Below, in pieces: positions 14,473 through 18,352 of a stretch of DNA of 18,352 bases. A program made the translations under genes and the position numbers. Position 1 is the stretch's first letter. Each line of letters starts with the position of its first letter. The notes under the pieces were generated by a model. That model searched no databases and had not been told where the DNA came from. It saw only the letters and a program-made list of their open reading frames with translations. The stretch covers positions 1 to 18,352 of the forward strand of contig DAIMKF010000036.1 in the NCBI GenBank assembly GCA_036721855.1, given 5' to 3'. The stretch is from JAHDNZ01 sp036721855 (lineage in GTDB: Bacteria; Bacillota; DTU065).

Positions 14473-15189
14473 CGTGTTATTTTGCACTAGCTGTCCATTA
14501 ACAGATATCGGTACTGCCTGACAGGTGTTAAAATTGGCTGCAAACTTAAGGTCATCACTAAAGCCAAGGTTTTTAAGTAATTGGCCATGTTCACTAGCCA
14601 TAAAACTGGTTAAAGTTGAATCGAAACTGGCGGCTATCATTCTGGCAGCTTTAGCACTGTCACTTTCATTAACTTGAGCCAAACGTGAAACAGCCGCACA
14701 AAAAGCGCCTGCACAAGCTGCGTCTTCTAAGGCAAAACTATTTTGCCTGCCCGCACAGACCAGTAGAATATCTTTATCTAGTTCTAGAGCTTTATTCACT
14801 ACAGCTTCTAGGTTTAAATAAGCACCAATTAAAAGGTTATCTGCACTGCCTGATACACGAATAGCATTAGTTCCATTAGTAGTAGTAAAAACTATTGTTC
14901 TACCTTCTACAACCTCTTTTGTATATTCTAGGGGAGAGTTACCCAAATCAAAGCCTTGAATCTTAAGGCCTCCTCTTTCTCCACCCAAAAGAACATTTTC
15001 CGAATCATAGCGTGTTTTTAAGGTTACAGCCTCATCTGGAGTTAATACGGGAACAACTGCTTTAGCACCATTTTCTAAAGCTGTAATAATTGTGCTTGAG
15101 GCTCTTAAAACATCGATTACAACTACTGTTTTATCTTTATTACCCCATATTTCTACCGATGAAGGAGCTAGTTTAACATCAATATTCAT
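14458..15189 (-). CDS. comB: ComB-like 2-phosphosulfolactate phosphatase
   Basis: Mg-dependent acid phosphatase family whose archaeal member removes phosphate from 2-phospho-3-sulfolactate in coenzyme M synthesis; bacterial relatives include Bacillus YitC. In 243 residues the family blocks are clear: VVIDVLRASSTI (22-33), LLGGERGGLKIQGFDLGNSP, and FTTTNGTNAI. The start is set at ATG 15189, giving the usual MNIDVKLAPS opening, with AGGAATGG upstream. A longer frame to 15237 would run into the dehydrogenase gene and lacks a binding site. It sits 16 bases downstream of the D-hydroxyacid dehydrogenase gene. No phosphosulfolactate synthase (comA) gene is in the window, so the true substrate is not settled; a sulfolactate-type sulfonate is the most likely. 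Confidence 0.88.
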   Translation of the reverse strand: MNIDVKLAPSSVEIWGNKDKTVVVIDVLRASSTIITALENGAKAVVPVLTPDEAVTLKTRYDSENVLLGGERGGLKIQGFDLGNSPLEYTKEVVEGRTIVFTTTNGTNAIRVSGSADNLLIGAYLNLEAVVNKALELDKDILLVCAGRQNSFALEDAACAGAFCAAVSRLAQVNESDSAKAARMIAASFDSTLTSFMASEHGQLLKNLGFSDDLKFAANFNTCQAVPISVNGQLVQNNTKKPR

Positions 15190-15205
15190 ATCCACCATTC
15201 CTACT

Positions 15206-16165
15206 CTAATTAATAGCATGATGCGGTCTTTGGCCATTTAAGGCCATAAGGACATCGTCAACCACCATTTGAGCCATCTTGGCTCTTGTCTGTTCAGTAC
15301 CACTGCCTACATGAGGTGCTAACACTATATTGTCTAATTCCCTAAGCTTAGGATGAACCTCAGGTTCTTTTTCATAAACATCCAAACCGGCAGCTTTTAT
15401 TGTTCCGCTTTTTAGCGCTTCTACTAAAGCCTCTTCGTCAATAATAGGACCTCTGGCTGTATTAACTATAATAGCATTCTTTTTCATGAGAGAAAATTCC
15501 TTTTGACCTAATAAATGCCGAGTCGCTGGAGTTAGAGCAACGTTTACCGAAACAAAATCCGCCTTTTTCAATAACTCAGGTAAACTCATATATTCTAAGT
15601 TTAGTTGTTGCTCAAGAATAATTTTTTTCTCTCTAGACCAGTAAATAACTCGCATACCAAATCCCTTAGCCCTTTTAGCTACAGCACTCCCTATTTGGCC
15701 TAACCCTATAATACCAAGGGTTTTTCCATAAACTTCGTTACCTAGAAGAAGGTCAGGTGCCCAGCCCTTAAAATTACCGGACCTTACTACTTTATCGCCC
15801 TCTACGACTCTTCTGGCTACAGCTAGCATAAGAGCCCAGGTTAGATCAGCTGTGGCTTCGGTTAAAACATCGGGTGTATTGGTAACATAGATACCTTTTT
15901 TGGTCGCATATTCTAAATCAATATTGTTATACCCAACAGCATAGTTGCTGATAACCTTCAATCTTTCTGCTCTGTCGATAACAGTTTTATCGATTTTTTC
16001 ACTTAAAAGACAGATCAGGGCATCTGCTTTGGGTATTAATTCTAAAAGCCTTCCCCTAGGCAGGGGTTGGCTTTGGGGCTCAATTAAAAAATCCGAAGCT
16101 TCTTTTAGCTGTGAAAGAGCATCACCCGGTAAAGATCTGGTTATCAGGACTTTTCTTCTTTCCAC
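15206..16165 (-). CDS. D-2-hydroxyacid dehydrogenase (D-glycerate dehydrogenase type)
   Basis: NAD(P)-dependent reductase of 2-oxoacids such as glyoxylate or hydroxypyruvate, from the formate/glycerate dehydrogenase superfamily. It has about 319 residues. The nucleotide motif GLGQIG (155-160 if counted from the earlier TTG) is present. So is the catalytic triad: Arg239 in NTARG, Glu268 in YEKEP, His286 in APHVGS, with the Arg-Glu gap of 29 usual for the family. NYAVGYNNID is also typical. GTG at 16165 is preferred because GGGGGAG lies 5 bases upstream; TTG at 16168 is only 2 bases from it. It is followed by comB after 16 bases. Reduction of sulfopyruvate to sulfolactate is chemically possible, but its family gives no direct support. 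Confidence 0.9.
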   Translation of the reverse strand: MERRKVLITRSLPGDALSQLKEASDFLIEPQSQPLPRGRLLELIPKADALICLLSEKIDKTVIDRAERLKVISNYAVGYNNIDLEYATKKGIYVTNTPDVLTEATADLTWALMLAVARRVVEGDKVVRSGNFKGWAPDLLLGNEVYGKTLGIIGLGQIGSAVAKRAKGFGMRVIYWSREKKIILEQQLNLEYMSLPELLKKADFVSVNVALTPATRHLLGQKEFSLMKKNAIIVNTARGPIIDEEALVEALKSGTIKAAGLDVYEKEPEVHPKLRELDNIVLAPHVGSGTEQTRAKMAQMVVDDVLMALNGQRPHHAIN

Positions 16166-16168
16166 CAA

Positions 16169-16405
16169 GGCTCCCCCTTCAACAATATTACTTTAACTTT
16201 AAGTATAAGTTTAACACATCGTCTACCTGATGACTACTTTTGTTTTTTTACTTTTCTCCTTAACCTTACATAAACATTTCATCCATTCTACTTCAATATA
16301 ACCCTCCTTCTTTTATTCCTCCTGACCAATGAGTGAAGGAAAATGAGCTTTATTATAATCTCGCTATAATTTTTTCTAATATGACCCATTTTCAGATCAA
16401 AACCT
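16169..16405. other. Non-coding stretch upstream of the dehydrogenase gene
   Basis: No gene is seen here. A TATACT at 16207-16202 on the minus strand is a fair -10 box for the dehydrogenase operon, giving a leader of about 30 bases, but no good -35 box accompanies it. An imperfect AT-rich dyad (TTAACTT...AAGTTTAA) surrounds that -10 region. Confidence 0.35.
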
Positions 16406-16612
16406 CTATTGGGTTGTCATCATAGCTAAAAGTATAAGACCCCGAGCTCCTACCTTTTGGGCACAACGGAGATCTATATAGCAAGCATAATCTTGTCATA
16501 TAAGAATCAACATCTCCTCCATCACTTGGTGATGCATCTGCTCAAAAATCAATTCGTGCCTTAGTCTAACTCGTCCCCCGAGAGGTTCAAGTAGGTTTTT
16601 GTCGCTACCTTT
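16406..16612 (-). pseudogene. Coding-like remnant of unknown origin
   Basis: In the same minus-strand frame as the transposase C-terminus, after its TGA, the sequence keeps a coding look through segments such as LRHELIFEQMHHQVMEEM and YIDLRCAQKVGARGL. The frame is interrupted by an internal TGA and closed by TAG at 16408-16406. I do not recognise the parent gene. It may be a decayed gene or chance. Confidence 0.3.
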
Positions 16613-17048
16613 TCAAAAACTCTTGGAAAGGTTCTGGCACGTTATCAACAATCTTGTAAGCTCTAACAACGATCCTTTGTAGTCATTTGCAGCTTTGATT
16701 AAGCTTAACAGGCAAATGGTGATAAGAGCGATATACAGCTGATTTTCCACAGCCTTTGCGCTTTAGCCGTAAAAATATTTAACTTTGAGATGCTGCTTGA
16801 TCCATTTGAAGAAAAGCTCTATCTGCACTGACATCGGTAAATATCACTGATTTCAATCGATTCTAATCCAATAGCCTTGCTAATAGCATCATTATTGAAG
16901 CTAATGCTGATTTCTCTAAGTCCTTTGCGCTGCTTATAGATGACATTTTATCAGAATAAGTTCAACCTAACATTATCATAGAATAACCAAACGAAAGTTG
17001 CTCAAACAATTTATCTAATGTGGATTTTTTGTTATCCTTGTCTTGCAT
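16613..17048 (-). pseudogene. IS4-type transposase, internally deleted and broken
   Basis: Remnant of a DDE transposase of the IS4 (Tnp_1) type. ATG at 17048 with AAAGGAGAG upstream begins an N-terminal piece (MQDKDNKKSTLDKLFEQL), which stops at TGA 16964-16962. From about 16944 the sequence resumes with C-terminal transposase: IYKQRKGLREISISFNNDAI, SDIYRC, a one-base frameshift near 16830, then QIELFFKWIKQHLKVKYF, the strongly conserved region around the catalytic Glu. An in-frame TAA lies at 16765-16763, followed by AKAVENQLYIALITICLLSLIK and a final TGA. The central part with the first two catalytic Asp is missing, apparently several hundred residues. It cannot be active. I found no clear terminal inverted repeats. 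Confidence 0.82.
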
Positions 17049-17297
17049 TTCTCTCCTTTATTTTTGGGATTTGGGCAAGGACTACCCTCATCTCTATAAT
17101 AAAGGAGTTTTCTCTTATATTCGATCTTGCGAGGCTGTTTGCCAAGATTATATCCGCATTATGTGCTAATGATTTAATCTTCTATAGACATCGCTTGTTG
17201 ACAAATTTGTAATTGGTTTATGCAAACGCTAGTGGTTATTAATAAAAATCAAGGTTGTAAGCCTAGGCCTGCCATCTCTTATTCCATCAAGGACAAC
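17049..17297. other. Non-coding stretch flanking the IS remnant
   Basis: No convincing gene is seen. The part next to 17048 is probably the left flank of the decayed insertion element. An open plus-strand frame at 17018-17212 has no binding site and overlaps the transposase remnant, so it is not called. Confidence 0.4.
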
Positions 17298-17489
17298 TTA
17301 GTGAAACTTAAGCGGTAGAAGTGTATTAAGAGATTTGTGGTTAGCTTTTTGTTCCCTTGCTTTCTGTCTTTGACTTTTCTTACCTTCTAAGTACTCCTTA
17401 GATGCAGCGAACTTTTGCTCATATGGAACTTTCAGTTTTCTCCTATAAAGAAATGCCCCCCTTATGATAAACAGTTTTGTTATTTCCAC
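17298..17489 (-). pseudogene. Short basic ORF, probably a gene fragment
   Basis: A 63-codon frame with a GTG start encodes a Lys/Arg-rich, probably helical peptide with YEQKFAASKEYLEGKKSQRQK near its middle. Its composition would suit a piece of a transposase or other DNA-binding protein, but I cannot assign a family. No proper ribosome binding site precedes the GTG. It lies in the same degraded region as the IS remnant, which favours a fragment over a functional small gene. Confidence 0.3.
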
Positions 17490-17558
17490 TGTCTACCACA
17501 AAGGGAGCTTACCACTTTCAGGATAGAGGCTATTTGACGCTTGCCTCCTCTTTAGTGC

Positions 17559-18352
17559 TTACTCGTAACGGTACCGGCAACGGTTTTCGATTTCTTTAAC
17601 ACCTTCGACACCGCTTATTATTTCCTCTACTTTATCTTTGCGTTTTAAGTTATCTACAGCTCCACCTACCGTAATTTTACCAGCTTCAAGGTCCCAGTTA
17701 ATTATATAAACACGCCTCATGTTTGGATCATTATCCATAGCTTCTTCTAAGACATCGAAAACGTTCATTAAAACACCTTGGCTTTTTTGAAACATAAATC
17801 TTATATACATCGACTTCCAGAAAGCCAAGATTGTATAGCCGATGACACCTGCTAAAAAAGCTGCTAGGAAAATATTAAAATACCAAGCCAGTGGTATTTT
17901 AATAAAACCAAATACAAAAAAGATTATAAAAAACACTATCCAGGAAAAATATAACGAAATTGGTTTATCGCGTATAAGAGCTTTAGCGTGATATCTAGAA
18001 AGAAAAATACCTAGCACTCCGGTTAAAAGCATAGCAGGGATAATTCCCAGGACTAAGAATTTCCATTGTTGCAAAAGAGGTCTGAAATAAGTCCCAAAAT
18101 TGTTAATAGCTACTTCTGTTCCCTCAGCTGTAACTCCTGTTGCCAACTCGGGGTTCATTTTACCAATGGAAACAACAACCCCAACATACGCACTGTAAAT
18201 AGCCAAAACAACCACAAGAATAATAGGCAATAAGATGACTCCGGCCCAAAAACCATATTTTCTCATTTCTTTAGGATCTGAGGTGGAAAGAATCAATTTA
18301 GCCTTCTCATCTTCGTACAAACTAGAATCAAGATCACGAGCCAATAAAAACA
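17559..18352 (-). CDS. Membrane protein with C-terminal BON-like domain, start beyond window
   Basis: At least 263 residues are visible. Counting from the TTG at 18344, hydrophobic helices lie at about 33-58, 95-116, 130-149 and 154-176. They are followed by a cytoplasmic or periplasmic tail whose last 55 residues (about 208-261) resemble a BON domain: IINWDLEAGKITVGGAV, then DKVEEIISGVEGVKEIENR. BON domains in other proteins bind phospholipid or polysaccharide. The frame stays open to the right edge and no ribosome binding site precedes the TTG, so the true start probably lies outside. I do not know a named family with this architecture. It stands alone, with degraded DNA downstream. Confidence 0.72.
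   Translation of the reverse strand, partial: FLLARDLDSSLYEDEKAKLILSTSDPKEMRKYGFWAGVILLPIILVVVLAIYSAYVGVVVSIGKMNPELATGVTAEGTEVAINNFGTYFRPLLQQWKFLVLGIIPAMLLTGVLGIFLSRYHAKALIRDKPISLYFSWIVFFIIFFVFGFIKIPLAWYFNIFLAAFLAGVIGYTILAFWKSMYIRFMFQKSQGVLMNVFDVLEEAMDNDPNMRRVYIINWDLEAGKITVGGAVDNLKRKDKVEEIISGVEGVKEIENRCRYRYE

Noticed and set aside
15190..15237. Longer comB start upstream of 15189
   Set aside because: It would overlap the dehydrogenase gene by 32 bases, lacks a ribosome binding site, and adds residues absent from the family.
16520..16534. CATCAC-TTG-GTGATG inverted repeat
   Set aside because: A six-base stem in degraded DNA without a T-run or nearby gene start; chance is the best explanation.
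17018..17212. Plus-strand 64-codon hydrophobic frame
   Set aside because: No binding site, AT-rich composition that readily gives Leu/Ile/Phe runs, and overlap with the transposase start on the other strand.
16169..17558. CRISPR array, tRNA or other RNA gene in the long gap
   Set aside because: No regularly spaced repeats, no cloverleaf or other recognisable RNA structure was seen; the gap is mostly decayed mobile DNA.

Overview
The window looks like chromosomal DNA from an anaerobic, low-to-moderate-GC Firmicute (Clostridia or a related class). The evidence is Firmicute-type signals: strong AGGAGG ribosome binding sites, frequent GTG/TTG starts, and a perfect CIRCE operator ahead of groES-groEL. 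The gene content agrees: a walJ-rlmH pair, a clostridial 2[4Fe-4S] ferredoxin, a long EpsC-type serine acetyltransferase and a ComB-like phosphatase. The species cannot be named from the sequence. No rRNA, tRNA, CRISPR array, prophage or defence system was seen. Most of the window is housekeeping.

Layout, left to right. The 3' end of an unrecognised plus-strand gene (3-305) ends at a strong terminator. It faces a minus-strand pair, walJ (metallo-beta-lactamase fold) and rlmH (23S rRNA methyltransferase). walJ has no ATG/GTG/TTG at its expected start; a well-placed Shine-Dalgarno points to an ATC codon. A divergent ferredoxin gene follows and shares a bidirectional terminator with the next minus-strand operon. 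That operon reads MATE exporter, ABC ATPase of the B12/iron-chelate type, cob(I)alamin adenosyltransferase, then phosphoglucomutase/phosphomannomutase. It has a near-consensus promoter with a dyad over the likely transcription start. A divergent OsmC-family gene follows, then groES-groEL under CIRCE.

The right half, all minus strand, holds murJ (lipid II flippase) behind a hairpin-rich spacer and the cysteine biosynthesis gene cysE. Next come a large secreted M1-peptidase-like protein, a ComB-like 2-phosphosulfolactate phosphatase and a D-2-hydroxyacid dehydrogenase. The M1-like protein has the family spacing, but both zinc histidines are lysine and its last ~300 residues are beta-rich, so it is probably a dead peptidase turned to another role. 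Dehydrogenase-comB-M1-like-cysE are closely spaced and probably cotranscribed. About 1.4 kb of degraded DNA lies upstream, including an internally deleted IS4-type transposase. The window ends inside a four-helix membrane protein with a C-terminal BON-like domain.

I did not find a convincing new multi-gene system. The items most worth following up are the pseudo-M1 protein with its possible barrel-like C-terminus, the apparent AUC start of walJ, the GroEL without a GGM tail, and the dyad in the MATE promoter.
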